From the NCBI GenBank assembly GCA_030645575.1, contig JAUSMJ010000029.1:31111-95110 (forward strand): 64,000 bases of DNA. Direction: 5' to 3'. Position 1 is the stretch's first letter, and each line of letters begins with the position of its first letter. Below the pieces are notes generated by a model that did not search any database, was not told the DNA's origin, and worked only from the letters and a program-made list of their open reading frames with translations. Shown one piece after another: positions 18,760 to 30,775 of the stretch. The stretch is from Caulobacter sp. Its GTDB lineage: Bacteria > Pseudomonadota > Alphaproteobacteria > Caulobacterales > Caulobacteraceae. The translations under genes and the position numbers were made by a program.

Positions 18760-19707
18760 TCAGGACTCCCAGAAGCTCGCGGGCAGGTTCTGCATCGCCT
18801 GCCAGAAGAAGAACGCCGCTGTCAGCGGCAGCCAGATCAGGCCGACATAGACGGCCGAATGCACCAGACCCTTGGTCGCCGCGCCGGCCCAGCTCCGGCC
18901 GTAGTAGCCCTTCAGCCCGACCGTCAGGTAGACCTGATAGAGCAGCATCGCCACCGCCAGGCCGCCGCCCAGCCCGGTCATGTTCCACAGCGCGCCGACG
19001 ATCAGCAGCAGGAACAGGGTGGTGTGGGCCCAGAGGGCGAAGATGGCGTGGTCGGCCACCAGCGTGCCTCGCCGGTAGAACGGCCAGAGCAGCAGGGCGT
19101 ACACGGGCATCAGCAGCCACAGCAGCCGTGGCGCCCAGGTCGCGATCAGGTCGTTGGTCCGGGCGGGCTCGTCGGCCAGATTACGCACCAGCATGACGTA
19201 GGACCGGTTGGTTTCATCGACCGGCCCGGCCAGGAACCGGTCGAACGCGGCCACCACCTGCGGGTCCCGCGCGGCGACGGTGCGCGGATGCAGCCAGGTC
19301 TCGTGCAGGCGGAAGTGGTCGCCATCAACCCCAGCCGCCTTCATCAGCACGACGGGCGCGCCAGGGCTGGTCCGCTCGACGCGCAGCTGGAAGAAGGCCA
19401 CGTCGAACAGGCCCAGAAACAGGAAGAACAGCACCGTCGCCGAGACATACAGCTTGAACGGCGACAGGTAGCGTTTGGTGTCCCCGTCCCGCAGGCCGCG
19501 CAGGATCCGGCCCGGATCGATGGCCAGGTCGCGCAGGGTCGAGGGCACATGCTCGGTGAACGAGAAGAAGGTGTCGAACAGGTCTGTCAGCAGATGACGC
19601 AGCTCGCGCCGGGGCGGGGCGTTGTCCTCGCCGCAGGCATGGCAGAACCGGCCCACCAGCGGCGTTCCGCAATCGTCGCACGCGGGTTGTTCCGCCGGAA
19701 CGGCCAA
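18760..19707 (-). CDS. DUF3667-type zinc-ribbon membrane protein
   Basis: The 315-residue protein has an N-terminal zinc ribbon (C10, C13, C22 and C25 in CDDCGTPLVGRFCHACGED) followed by RELRHLLTDLFDTFFSF and four or five hydrophobic segments (for example LYVSATVLFFLFLGLFDVAF, and several after residue 200). This layout fits the DUF3667 family, whose function is unknown. It sits between pdhC and lpdA on the same strand: 19 bases after pdhC and one base before the lpdA start, so it is almost surely cotranscribed with the dehydrogenase genes. A direct role in pyruvate oxidation is not indicated by the sequence. Confidence 0.8.
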   Translation of the reverse strand: MAVPAEQPACDDCGTPLVGRFCHACGEDNAPPRRELRHLLTDLFDTFFSFTEHVPSTLRDLAIDPGRILRGLRDGDTKRYLSPFKLYVSATVLFFLFLGLFDVAFFQLRVERTSPGAPVVLMKAAGVDGDHFRLHETWLHPRTVAARDPQVVAAFDRFLAGPVDETNRSYVMLVRNLADEPARTNDLIATWAPRLLWLLMPVYALLLWPFYRRGTLVADHAIFALWAHTTLFLLLIVGALWNMTGLGGGLAVAMLLYQVYLTVGLKGYYGRSWAGAATKGLVHSAVYVGLIWLPLTAAFFFWQAMQNLPASFWES

Positions 19708-19726
19708 GGCAGCCTCTCGCCCCGAC

Positions 19727-21058
19727 CTAGACGATCATCGTCAGCGGCTCTTCGATCAGCGCCTTGAACGCCGCCAGGAAGCGGCCACCGATCGCGCCAT
19801 CGACCGCGCGGTGGTCGCAGGTCAGGGTCACGGTCATCACCGTGGCGATGGCCAGGGCGCCGTTCTTCACGACCGGCCGCGGCTCCCCGGCCCCGACGCT
19901 GAGGATGCAGGCCTGCGGCTCGTTGAGGATCGAGGCGAACGAGCGGATGCCCATCATGCCCATGTTGCTGACCGAGAAGGTGCCGCCCTGGAATTCCTCG
20001 GGCTTGAGCTTCTTGTCGCGGGCGCGGGCGGCCAGATCCTTCGCCTCGATCGCGATCTGGGCCAGGCCCTTGGTCTCGGCGGCGCGGATGATCGGGGTGA
20101 TCAGCCCGCCGTCGATGGCCACGGCCATGGCGATGTCCGCGTGGTGGTGCAGGGCGATGCCTTCGGGGGTGTAGCTGGCGTTGGCCTCGGGCACGCGCTT
20201 GAGGGCCACGGCCACGGCCTTGATCACCAGGTCGTTGACGCTGACCTTGACGCCGTCCTTCTCGAGCAGGGCGTTGATCCTGGCCCGTGCGGCCAGCAGG
20301 CCGTCGATCTCCAGATCGATGGTCAGCGGGAAGTGCGGCACGTCGCGGAAGCTGTCGGTCATCCGCCGGGCGATGGTCTTGCGCATGCCGTCCAGCGGGA
20401 TCAGGTCGTAGCTGCCGGCCGGGATGCCCTGTTGCTCCAGCGACTGGACCTGGCGCTTGTCCTCCGACTTGCCCTCCGAAGCCTTGGCGAAGGAGGGGGC
20501 CTTGCCGCGGGCGGCATCGACGTCGGCCTTGATCACCCGGCCGTGCGGGCCCGAGCCGGCGATGGTTTTGAGATCGATGCCGGCGGCCTGGGCCAGGCGC
20601 CGGGCCAGCGGCGAGGCGAACACGCGCTCGCCGGACGCGCCGTTAAGTTGCGGGAGCGGTTGGCCCCCTCCACCAGGCTTCGCCTGGTCCCCCTCCCCCT
20701 GCGGGGGAGGATCCGCCTTCACAGCGGCCGGCGCGGGTTCGGATGCTCCCCCCTTGGGGGAGCTGTCAGCCGGAACGGCTGACTGAGGGGGCTTTGGCGC
20801 GGGCGCGGCACTCTCCCCCTCCCCCGCCAACCGCGCGATCACCGCGTTGACCTTCACGCCCTCGGTCCCCGCATCGACCAGCAGCGCCTCGACCACGCCC
20901 TCATCGACGGCCTCGACCTCCATGGTCGCCTTGTCGGTCTCGATCTCGGCTATGACATCGCCGGCTCGCACGGTGTCGCCCGCCTTCACGTGCCATTTGG
21001 CCAGCGTCCCCTCCTCCATGGTCGGGGACAGGGCCGGCATGAGGATCTCGATGGACAT
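19727..21058 (-). CDS. pdhC: Pyruvate dehydrogenase E2, dihydrolipoamide acetyltransferase
   Basis: The 443-residue E2 transfers acetyl groups from lipoate to CoA. It has one lipoyl domain (1 to about 78, lipoylated K43 in [11 protein letters not shown]), a first linker (80-145), the peripheral subunit-binding domain (146-184, [18 protein letters not shown]), a second linker (185-215) and the catalytic domain ending with the active-site histidine in [10 protein letters not shown]. Both linkers contain translated palindromic repeats: residues 88-104, 116-133 and 187-196 correspond to repeats at 20748-20795, 20662-20711 and 20473-20498. The linkers therefore look partly repeat-derived, while the folded domains are intact. 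The ATG lies next to the stop of the GFA-family gene. Confidence 0.97.
   Translation of the reverse strand: MSIEILMPALSPTMEEGTLAKWHVKAGDTVRAGDVIAEIETDKATMEVEAVDEGVVEALLVDAGTEGVKVNAVIARLAGEGESAAPAPKPPQSAVPADSSPKGGASEPAPAAVKADPPPQGEGDQAKPGGGGQPLPQLNGASGERVFASPLARRLAQAAGIDLKTIAGSGPHGRVIKADVDAARGKAPSFAKASEGKSEDKRQVQSLEQQGIPAGSYDLIPLDGMRKTIARRMTDSFRDVPHFPLTIDLEIDGLLAARARINALLEKDGVKVSVNDLVIKAVAVALKRVPEANASYTPEGIALHHHADIAMAVAIDGGLITPIIRAAETKGLAQIAIEAKDLAARARDKKLKPEEFQGGTFSVSNMGMMGIRSFASILNEPQACILSVGAGEPRPVVKNGALAIATVMTVTLTCDHRAVDGAIGGRFLAAFKALIEEPLTMIV
20473..20498. repeat. Palindromic repeat inside pdhC (second linker)
   Basis: A 26-base quasi-palindrome beginning CCCTCCGAAGCC and ending GGCGAAGGAGGG. 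The same element with AT-richer ends lies between pdhA and pdhB at 23107-23134. Here it is in frame and encodes residues 187-196 (PSFAKASEG) of E2. Confidence 0.88.
20662..20711. repeat. Two-stem palindromic module inside pdhC (first linker)
   Basis: It consists of two consecutive hairpins: ACCAGGC/GCCTGGT and CCTCCCCC/GGGGGAGG. The same module forms the right half of the intergenic element at 24621-24778. In the reading direction of pdhC it encodes residues 116-133, [16 protein letters not shown]. Confidence 0.88.
20748..20795. repeat. Second two-stem palindromic module inside pdhC (first linker)
   Basis: Two consecutive hairpins, GCTCCCCC/GGGGGAGC and GTCAGCCG/CGGCTGAC, followed by TGAGGGGGC. 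It matches the left half of the intergenic element at 24621-24778 (same layout, different stem bases). It encodes residues 88-104 of E2, [16 protein letters not shown]. Confidence 0.88.
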
Positions 21059-21460
21059 TCAGTCTTCCTTACTGAGATGCGCCAGGGCGGCCGCGTGGAC
21101 CTCCCAGTTCTGGCCGTCGAAGGCCTCGATGCGCAGATCGAGGCCCTCGGTGGTGTCGAGGCAGCGGGCGTTGACCGACCAGCCGTCCGGATTGGAGCGG
21201 GGCCGATAGAAGCTCTTCACGCCGCAGACCTTGCAGAAGGTGTGCTGCGCGACGCCGGTGTTGAAGGTGTAGGTGGTGATCTGGTCAGCCCCGGACGTCA
21301 GGCGGAAGCGGCTTTCCGGCACGATGACGTGGATGAAGCCGACCTTTTCGCACATCGAGCAGTTGCAGGTCTGGGCCTCGACCACGGCCGGCAGGTCCGC
21401 CTCGAAGCGGACCGCGCCGCAGTGGCAGCCGCCGGTGTGGACATGGGTTGCGCCAGTCAT
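21059..21460 (-). CDS. GFA-family (glutathione-dependent formaldehyde-activating-like) protein
   Basis: This 133-residue zinc protein has the GFA/CENP-V fold signature: C12/C14 in GGCHCGAVRFE, C32/C34/C37 in TCNCSMCEK, and C76/C79 in HTFCKVCGVKSF. Members bind zinc with these cysteines; some interact with glutathione adducts, but many have no known substrate. The gene lies between pdhB and pdhC on the same strand and ends one base before the pdhC start, so it is probably cotranscribed. It is not a known part of the dehydrogenase complex. The 151-base gap upstream holds an inverted-repeat element. Confidence 0.87.
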   Translation of the reverse strand: MTGATHVHTGGCHCGAVRFEADLPAVVEAQTCNCSMCEKVGFIHVIVPESRFRLTSGADQITTYTFNTGVAQHTFCKVCGVKSFYRPRSNPDGWSVNARCLDTTEGLDLRIEAFDGQNWEVHAAALAHLSKED

Positions 21461-21473
21461 CGCTCACATCCCG

Positions 21474-21590
21474 TGCGTGGTTCGAGACGCTCGGCTGATG
21501 CCTCGCTCCTCACCATGACGAAGAAATGTGCAACCCAACCCTGCACGTCATCCTGAGGAGCGGCAAAGCCGCGTCTCGAAGGACGCAGGG
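21474..21590. repeat. Intergenic inverted-repeat element (CGTCATCCTGAG family)
   Basis: Two arms face each other. On the minus strand the left arm starts CGTCATGGTGAGGAGCGAGG and includes GCGTCTCGAACCACGCA. On the plus strand the right arm starts CGTCATCCTGAGGAGCGGC and includes GCGTCTCGAAGGACGCA. The right arm (21545-21589) is the same unit that is translated twice inside pdhB. The element fills the gap between pdhB and the GFA gene. Confidence 0.85.
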
Positions 21591-21611
21591 CTGTATGGGC
21601 CGTCGGAATCA

Positions 21612-23030
21612 TCACCGGTAACACACCGCCTTCACCGCCCGGACGATCTTGTCCGGACCGGGCAGCGACAGGGCTTCCAGGTTGGCGGCGTAGGGCAGCG
21701 GGACGTCTTCCTGATGCACCCGCAGCGGCGGGGCGTCGAGGTAGTCGAAGGCGTGCTCGACGACCCGGGCGACGATCTCGGCGCCGACGCCCATCGGGCC
21801 CCAGCCTTCCTCGGCGCTGACCAGGCGATTGGTCTTGCGCACGCTTTGCAGGATCGTCTCGTGGTCCAGCGGCCGCAGCGTGCGCAGGTCGATGACCTCC
21901 GCCTCGATGCCCTCGGCGGCCAGGTCCTCGGCCGCTTTCAGGGCCAGGCCGACCATGCGGCTGTGGGCCGTGATGGTCACGTCCTTGCCCTCGCGGCGGA
22001 CCCTGGCCTTGCCGATCGGGACGACCCAGTCATCGACCTCGGGGATGTCGAACTCCACGCCGTACATCATCTCGTGCTCGAGGAAGACGACGGGGTTGGG
22101 GTCGCGGATGGCCGCCTTGAGCAGGCCCTTGGCGTCGGCGGCGTCGTAGGGCGCGATGACCTTCAGGCCGGGGATCTGGGCGTACCAGGCGCTGTAGTCC
22201 TGGCTGTGCTGGGCCCCGACCCGACTGGCCGCGCCGTTGGGACCGCGGAACACGATCGACGCCCGGATCTGGCCGCCGGACATGTAGTGCGCCTTGGCGG
22301 CGGAGTTGATGATCTGGTCGATGGCCTGCATGCCGAAGTTCCAGGTCATGAACTCGACGATGGGTTTCAGGCCGGCCATGGCCGCCCCGACGCCCAGGCC
22401 CGCGAAGCCGTGCTCGGTGATCGGGGTGTCGATGACGCGGCGGGGGCCGAATTCCTGCAGCAGTTCCCGGCTGACCTTGTAGGCGCCCTGGTACTGCGCG
22501 ACCTCCTCGCCCATCAGGAACACGTCGCCGTCGCGGCGCATCTCCTCGGCCATGGCGTCGCGCAGGGCGTCGCGCACGGTGATACGGACCATTTTGGCGC
22601 CGGCGGGGATTTCGGGATCTTGAAGCTGGACCGCCGTTGCGTCCTTCGACACGGCGCTTTGCGCCTGCTCAGGATGACGTGGAGGGGTGGGCTCGGCTTT
22701 GGCGGCAGGGGCTGCGAACCCACCCTTTACGTCATCCTGAGCAGCCGCCGCAGGCGGCGTGTCGAAGGACGCAGGGGCGCTGGCGGCGCCCTCGCCCAGC
22801 CGCGCGATCGGCGTGTTGACCTTCACATTCTCGGTCCCGGCGGGCACGAGGATCGCGCCCACGACGCCCTCATCGACGGCCTCGACCTCCATGGTCGCCT
22901 TGTCAGTCTCGATCTCGGCGATGACGTCGCCCGCCTTCACGGTGTCGCCCGCCTTCACGTGCCATTTGGCGAGGGTGCCCTCCTCCATCGTTGGAGACAG
23001 CGCGGGCATGAGAATCTCGACCGAACTCAT
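21612..23030 (-). CDS. pdhB: Pyruvate dehydrogenase E1 beta subunit with N-terminal lipoyl domain
   Basis: The 472-residue protein begins with a lipoyl domain (1 to about 79, lipoylated K44 in [11 protein letters not shown]) and continues, after a linker, with the E1beta transketolase-like domains (about 137-472: [58 protein letters not shown]). A lipoyl domain on E1beta is characteristic of alphaproteobacteria. The linker (80-136) contains two translated copies of one intergenic repeat in opposite orientations, residues 86-101 and 117-131. I choose the ATG at 23030, which gives [15 protein letters not shown] and has AAGAAGG directly before it. A longer frame upstream reads through the repeat-rich gap and is rejected. 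Confidence 0.96.
   Translation of the reverse strand: MSSVEILMPALSPTMEEGTLAKWHVKAGDTVKAGDVIAEIETDKATMEVEAVDEGVVGAILVPAGTENVKVNTPIARLGEGAASAPASFDTPPAAAAQDDVKGGFAAPAAKAEPTPPRHPEQAQSAVSKDATAVQLQDPEIPAGAKMVRITVRDALRDAMAEEMRRDGDVFLMGEEVAQYQGAYKVSRELLQEFGPRRVIDTPITEHGFAGLGVGAAMAGLKPIVEFMTWNFGMQAIDQIINSAAKAHYMSGGQIRASIVFRGPNGAASRVGAQHSQDYSAWYAQIPGLKVIAPYDAADAKGLLKAAIRDPNPVVFLEHEMMYGVEFDIPEVDDWVVPIGKARVRREGKDVTITAHSRMVGLALKAAEDLAAEGIEAEVIDLRTLRPLDHETILQSVRKTNRLVSAEEGWGPMGVGAEIVARVVEHAFDYLDAPPLRVHQEDVPLPYAANLEALSLPGPDKIVRAVKAVCYR
22639..22680. repeat. CGTCATCCTGAG repeat translated in pdhB, copy b
   Basis: On the coding strand the unit begins ACGTCATCCTGAGCAGGCGC and ends GTGTCGAAGGACGC. It is read in frame as [14 protein letters not shown] (residues 117-131). 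Confidence 0.9.
22729..22775. repeat. CGTCATCCTGAG repeat translated in pdhB, copy a
   Basis: This is the same unit in the opposite orientation, with the stem GCCGCCGCAGGCGGC at its centre. It is read in frame as [15 protein letters not shown] (residues 86-101). Confidence 0.9.
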
Positions 23031-23106
23031 CCTTCTTCGCTCCTGCGGAGCTTCGAAGGACAAGCCGTCCTCGGCCCCGAGTAAGAGTTGGTGTGTTGGA
23101 GGATGA

Positions 23107-23134
23107 ATCCTCCGAAGCCTTGGCGAAGGAGGAT
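23107..23134. repeat. Palindromic repeat between pdhA and pdhB
   Basis: A 28-base quasi-palindrome with ends ATCCTCC and GGAGGAT around GAAGCCTTGGCGAA. Its last base is part of the pdhA stop codon. The same sequence is translated inside pdhC at 20473-20498. A related half-unit, CTCCTGCGGAGCTTCGAAGG, lies between it and pdhB near 23041-23060. Confidence 0.85.
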
Positions 23135-24174
23135 CACTGCGCGGCCTCCAGATAGACGTCGGTGTACAGCTCGGACGGGTCGGGCTCGGGGCTGGTGCGG
23201 GCGAATTCGGCGGCGGCGGCGACAATGGCCTTGACCTCCGCGTCGATGACCTTCAGCTCGTCCTCGCCGACCTTGAGGCTGGCCAGTCTTTCCCGAAGGT
23301 GATCAATCGGATCGCGGGTCTTCTTGACCTCATCGACCTCTTCCTTGGTGCGGTATTTGGCCGGGTCGCTCATCGAGTGGCCGCGGTAGCGATAGGTCTT
23401 CATCTCGAGGATGTAGGGTCCCTTGCCGGACCGGGCGTGCTCGGCGGCCTTCAGCCCCGCGGCGGCGACCGCCTCGACGTCCATGCCGTCGACTTCCTCG
23501 CCCGGAATGTTGAACGACACGCCGCGCTTGTGCAGCCGGGTCTCCGACGAGGACCGCTCGATCGAGGTGCCCATGGCGTACTGGTTGTTCTCAACCACAT
23601 AGACGACCGGCAGGCTCCACAGCTCGGCCATGTTGAAGCTCTCGTAGACCTGGCCCTGGTTGGCCGCCCCGTCGCCGAAGTAGGTGAAGCTGACCGCGCC
23701 GTCGCCGCGATACTTGTCGGCCAGGGCCAGGCCGGTGCCCAGGCTGACCTGGGCTCCGACGATGCCGTGGCCGCCGTAAAAGCCCTCGGCGGTCGAGAAC
23801 ATGTGCATCGAGCCGCCCTTGCCCTTCGACGAGCCGCCGGCCCGGCCGGTCAGCTCGGCCATGACCGCGTTCGGGTCCATGCCCGCGGCCAGCATGTGGC
23901 CGTGGTCGCGGTAGCCGGTGATGATCTGGTCGCCGGGCCTGCGGATGGCGTCCATGCCCACCGCGATGGCTTCCTGGCCGATGTAGAGGTGGCAGAAGCC
24001 GCCGATCAGCCCCATGCCGTACAGCTGGCCGGCCCGTTCCTCGAACCGGCGGATGAGCAGCATGTCGCGATAGAACTTGAGCAGCCGCGCCCGCGACGCG
24101 CCCTTAAGGCTTGAATTGACAACGTTGTCAGCGGCCTTCCCCGAAGTTGTTTCCGCTTTACGCGCCCGCGCCAT
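23134..24174 (-). CDS. pdhA: Pyruvate dehydrogenase E1 alpha subunit
   Basis: The 346-residue subunit binds thiamine diphosphate and decarboxylates pyruvate together with E1beta. The TPP-binding motif runs from FGDGAANQG to [12 protein letters not shown]. The phosphorylation-loop region ([12 protein letters not shown]) and the pocket sequences [11 protein letters not shown] and GYRDHGHML are typical. It is the first gene of the pdh block, 76 bases downstream of ftsB on the same strand. The basic N-terminus ([17 protein letters not shown]) is a short extension seen in related proteins. Confidence 0.97.
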   Translation of the reverse strand: MARARKAETTSGKAADNVVNSSLKGASRARLLKFYRDMLLIRRFEERAGQLYGMGLIGGFCHLYIGQEAIAVGMDAIRRPGDQIITGYRDHGHMLAAGMDPNAVMAELTGRAGGSSKGKGGSMHMFSTAEGFYGGHGIVGAQVSLGTGLALADKYRGDGAVSFTYFGDGAANQGQVYESFNMAELWSLPVVYVVENNQYAMGTSIERSSSETRLHKRGVSFNIPGEEVDGMDVEAVAAAGLKAAEHARSGKGPYILEMKTYRYRGHSMSDPAKYRTKEEVDEVKKTRDPIDHLRERLASLKVGEDELKVIDAEVKAIVAAAAEFARTSPEPDPSELYTDVYLEAAQ

Positions 24175-24250
24175 CGCATGCTCCCTTGGATCGTCTCATT
24201 CGCGGCCAGTCCGTCCCTCGCTGAGCGCCGGGATGGAAAACCGCCCCCGG

Positions 24251-24547
24251 TCAGGGCTTGGTGCGGATCACATAATCTTTGGGGTCCGCGAATCCCAGCA
24301 AAGACCGCGCGCGTTCCTCAAGAAGGTCCGCCGACAGGCTTCCGTCGCGTAATAGCCGGGCCCGGGCCTCCAGGTCCACCCTGCGACCGTGCAGATCGGC
24401 CAGTTCGCGCGTTCTTTCGGCAAGCAGCGCCCGCCGTTGCGATCCCAGCAGCAATCCGCGTTCCCCGGTCAGGCCGTGGAACACGAAGTAGACGATCAGC
24501 CCGAGCAGGGCGATGGTCGGAAGAAGGGGCTGCAGGCGTTGGAACAC
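24251..24547 (-). CDS. ftsB: FtsB/DivIC-family septum formation initiator
   Basis: The 98-residue protein has one N-terminal membrane segment (about 9-26, LPTIALLGLIVYFVFHGL) followed by a coiled-coil stretch (about 34-66, rich in Leu, Arg and Glu) and a short C-terminal part, LLGFADPKDYVIR. This is the FtsB layout, a bitopic protein that links FtsQ and FtsL in the divisome. Position between eno and pdhA is conserved in alphaproteobacteria and supports the identification. Overall sequence conservation in this family is low, so the name rests on topology and neighbours. Confidence 0.88.
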   Translation of the reverse strand: MFQRLQPLLPTIALLGLIVYFVFHGLTGERGLLLGSQRRALLAERTRELADLHGRRVDLEARARLLRDGSLSADLLEERARSLLGFADPKDYVIRTKP

Positions 24548-24620
24548 GCTGGCGAATCCGGGCGGCGGTACGGAGGCGACTTTGGTGTGGTGTGGTTAAG
24601 GGGTCGCTAATCTTCGGGGC

Positions 24621-24778
24621 CTTGCTCCCCGCTTCGCGGGGAGCTGTCAGGCGGAGCCTGACTGAGGGGCGGCGCCAGCGGCAGACGGTGAGCCAGAACG
24701 CGGCTATTCACCGATCGTTGGCGCAGCCCCCTCCACCGCGCTCCGCGCGGTCCCCCTCCCCACTGCGTGGGGAGGATT
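24621..24778. repeat. Intergenic two-armed palindromic element between ftsB and eno
   Basis: The left arm has hairpins CTCCCCGC/GCGGGGAG and GTCAGGC/GCCTGAC, then TGAGGGG. The right arm mirrors this with CCCCCTCCA, CGCG stems and CCTCCCCACT/TGCGTGGGGAGG. About 55 unrelated bases separate them. Both arm types also occur inside pdhC, where they are translated. It fills most of the 235-base gap; the ftsB promoter should lie to its left, near 24550-24610. Confidence 0.85.
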
Positions 24779-24782
24779 GAGG

Positions 24783-27132
<2,350 letters not shown>

Positions 27133-27144
27133 CTGCCCTCGCGA

Positions 27145-28080
27145 CTAAGCCAGCCAGATCTGCGGATCGGCCGCGACGCGGAACATCACCCGCTTGCGGC
27201 CGTAGTCCATCTCCACCCGCGAGAACAGCCGCAGCACGTTGACCCCCAGCAGGATGGTCGGCCGGTCGGCCATGCCCCACTGCTTGAACAGGTCCAGGTC
27301 GCTGATCAGCACCGGGATGTCATTGAACCGCAGCCCGCCCAGGCGCACCGAATCGAGCACGCGCAGCTCGCCGGTCGCCTGGTGGCTGGTCACGCCATAG
27401 AGCGGCACCGTCTGGCCCTCCGTGCGCCAGCCGCCGCGCGAGCGGATCGACTCGGCCAGGGCCCGGTTGGCGATACTCATGCCCGCGCCCGAATCGATGA
27501 AGGCGGCGACCGGCGCGCCGTTGGCGTTGGCGTCGATGACCACCAGCCGGCCGAACCGGTCGCGGGCGGAGACGAAGGCGTCGCGCCGGGTCGAGTTGGG
27601 ATAGAAGGCCCCGGAGGCGGCGAGGATCTCCAGCTTCCGTTCGCGGAAATCCATCACCAGCCGCCGTTTGGCCAGCGCGTCCACGCCGAGCAGGCCATCG
27701 ACGCCCAGCCGCTCGCGCGGCAGCACCGGCAGGTCGAGGCTGTTGAGCGTGATCTTGCCCAGATTGATCGGCGGCGCCTTGACCGTGCGCGTCAGTTCCG
27801 AGCCGGTGATGCCCTGGACCATGACGTCGCGGCCCGGCGGCAGGCCCAGCTGCTCGGCCACGTCCTGGGACAGCACCGTGCGGTCCGCCCCGGTATCGAC
27901 CACGAAATGGAACGGGCCCTGGTCGCCGATGGTCACCGGAATGGTCAGGCGGTCATAGCGGTCCTGGCCCGCGCCGATGGTCTCTTCAGAATCCGGCGGC
28001 GGCGTGTCCCGGGCGAACGCCAGGCGGGGGGACAGGGCGCCCGCGGCCAAGGCCAGAGCAAGGTATCGACGGCTCAGCAT
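27145..28080 (-). CDS. Exported protein with two retropepsin-like aspartic protease domains
   Basis: The 311-residue protein has a signal peptide (MLSRRYLALALAAGALSPRLAFA). Two retroviral-type aspartic protease halves follow, with catalytic triads VVDTGADRT (D62) and FIDSGAGMS (D196). Each is followed by the hydrophobic turn expected for this fold (for example DGLLGVDALAKRRLVMDF and ILLGVNVLRLFSRVEMDY). Retropepsins usually dimerise; here two copies in one chain may form the pair, as in pepsin. The second motif, DSGAG, differs from the usual DTGA/DTGS form. Its substrate is unknown. It is a single gene converging on the enoyl-CoA hydratase gene (12 bases apart). Confidence 0.82.
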   Translation of the reverse strand: MLSRRYLALALAAGALSPRLAFARDTPPPDSEETIGAGQDRYDRLTIPVTIGDQGPFHFVVDTGADRTVLSQDVAEQLGLPPGRDVMVQGITGSELTRTVKAPPINLGKITLNSLDLPVLPRERLGVDGLLGVDALAKRRLVMDFRERKLEILAASGAFYPNSTRRDAFVSARDRFGRLVVIDANANGAPVAAFIDSGAGMSIANRALAESIRSRGGWRTEGQTVPLYGVTSHQATGELRVLDSVRLGGLRFNDIPVLISDLDLFKQWGMADRPTILLGVNVLRLFSRVEMDYGRKRVMFRVAADPQIWLA

Positions 28081-28147
28081 GGGGTCCTCCCCCCTTGATT
28101 TGAAAGGAGGATAGCACGAAGCCGACCGGTCGGTCGCTCAAATGCGA

Positions 28148-28179
28148 ACGGCGCCCGGAGGGGTTGCCCCGGGCGCCGT
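28148..28179 (-). terminator. Hairpin downstream of rpmF
   Basis: An inverted repeat with arms ACGGCGCCCGG and CCGGGCGCCGT around a ten-base loop lies 30 bases after the rpmF stop. No long T-run follows. It sits before the start of the aspartic-protease gene and probably ends rpmF transcription. Confidence 0.65.
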
Positions 28180-28208
28180 CGAAACTCGTCGGAAGGCCGT
28201 GGAAGCGG

Positions 28209-28391
28209 CTAGTCTTCCTTGGGCGTGATGACCTGGCGGCCGCCGTACATGCCGGTCTTCAGATCGACATGGTGCGGACGGCGCAGCTCGCCGGTGTCCT
28301 TGTCCTCGACGTAGCTGTTCGCGCCCAGGGCGTGGTGCGAGCGGCGCATGTTGCGACGCGACGGAGAGACTTTGCGTTTGGGAACGGCCAT
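28209..28391 (-). CDS. rpmF: 50S ribosomal protein L32
   Basis: The 60-residue protein begins [20 protein letters not shown], typical of L32, and ends with [17 protein letters not shown]. It lacks the zinc-binding CxxC pairs of some L32 proteins, as is normal in Proteobacteria. In many bacteria rpmF is joined to fatty-acid genes; here it stands alone between the ParDE pair and the aspartic-protease gene, with 105 bases upstream for its own promoter. Confidence 0.98.
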   Translation of the reverse strand: MAVPKRKVSPSRRNMRRSHHALGANSYVEDKDTGELRRPHHVDLKTGMYGGRQVITPKED

Positions 28392-28496
28392 CGGAGTAAC
28401 TCTGCTCGCTGAGCATGAAAACGGTGACGGCGGCCGTCGGGCCGCCGCGTGAGGGCGGGTATATGCCGGAAAGCGCCCGGGGTTTCAAGGGCGACC

Positions 28497-28793
28497 TCAG
28501 CCGCCCAGCCGCGAAAGGTGCTCCATCCGCTCGTGAAGCACCCGCAGGACGGACACGGTCTCGGCCTCATCGCGATAGAAGATGATATGTCGCCCAACGC
28601 GCAGCCTGCGGAGATCGGGTTTTTCGGGCCCGAACACCGCGCCGACGGCCGGGTTGTCTCCTATCCGCTTGAGGCCGGCCGCGAGGGCGGCGAGGTATCG
28701 GGCTGTTCGCTCCTCACCCCATTCGCCTCGACTGACCGTCGCGATCAGCTGTGTGTCCCGCCGAGCCCGCGCCGAGAGCCTGACCGGCTTCAC
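28497..28793 (-). CDS. parE: ParE/RelE-superfamily toxin
   Basis: The 98-residue protein has the ParE-like pattern: an N-terminal strand (MKPVRLSARARRD), two helices, and the C-terminal strands LRRLRVGRHIIFYRDEAETV and SVLRVLHERMEHLSRL. ParE toxins poison DNA gyrase; RelE relatives cleave mRNA, and eye inspection cannot exclude either activity. The reading frame overlaps the antitoxin stop by 4 bases, the usual antitoxin-toxin arrangement. No catalytic residue can be assigned from the sequence alone. Confidence 0.87.
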   Translation of the reverse strand: MKPVRLSARARRDTQLIATVSRGEWGEERTARYLAALAAGLKRIGDNPAVGAVFGPEKPDLRRLRVGRHIIFYRDEAETVSVLRVLHERMEHLSRLGG

Positions 28794-29029
28794 AGGGCGG
28801 CGAAAAAGGCGTCGATTTCCTCGGGCGTGCTGAGCGTCAGGTAGCGCCCTGCCCGGATGTCGGCTTCGCCTTCCTCAACAGCGCCGATCAGCGCGCCGCG
28901 CCGATCCGAATCGCGCTGTTCAAGCAGATAGAGCGCGTCGGCGACCACATCGGCTTCGTCGCGATACCCGCCCGCGGCGACTTTCTCGCGGATGAACTGC
29001 TCCAGTTTCGGGGTCAGGATCACGGACAT
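28790..29029 (-). CDS. parD: ParD-family antitoxin
   Basis: The 79-residue protein has an N-terminal ribbon-helix-helix pattern (MSVILTPKLEQFIREKVAAG, then YRDEADVVADALYLLEQRD) and an acidic C-terminal tail that would wrap the toxin. It overlaps the toxin gene by 4 bases. The pair lies only 36 bases downstream of the pyrG stop on the same strand and upstream of rpmF, so it sits in a core-gene neighbourhood. ParD proteins repress their own promoter; no clear operator is visible in the short gap. Confidence 0.88.
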   Translation of the reverse strand: MSVILTPKLEQFIREKVAAGGYRDEADVVADALYLLEQRDSDRRGALIGAVEEGEADIRAGRYLTLSTPEEIDAFFAAL

Positions 29030-29065
29030 GCCGCATGATATCCCGGAACGACCGCCCGTCCAGCA

Positions 29066-30775
<1,710 letters not shown>

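Noticed and set aside
20641-23134. CRISPR array suggested by the many short palindromes around the pdh genes
   Set aside because: The repeats are of several families, irregularly spaced and in both orientations, with no spacers of constant length and no cas genes.
24548-24782. A tRNA gene in the ftsB-eno gap, suggested by stems and GC-rich loops
   Set aside because: No GTTCGANTC-type T-arm or acceptor stem fits. The stems belong to the two-armed repeat element.
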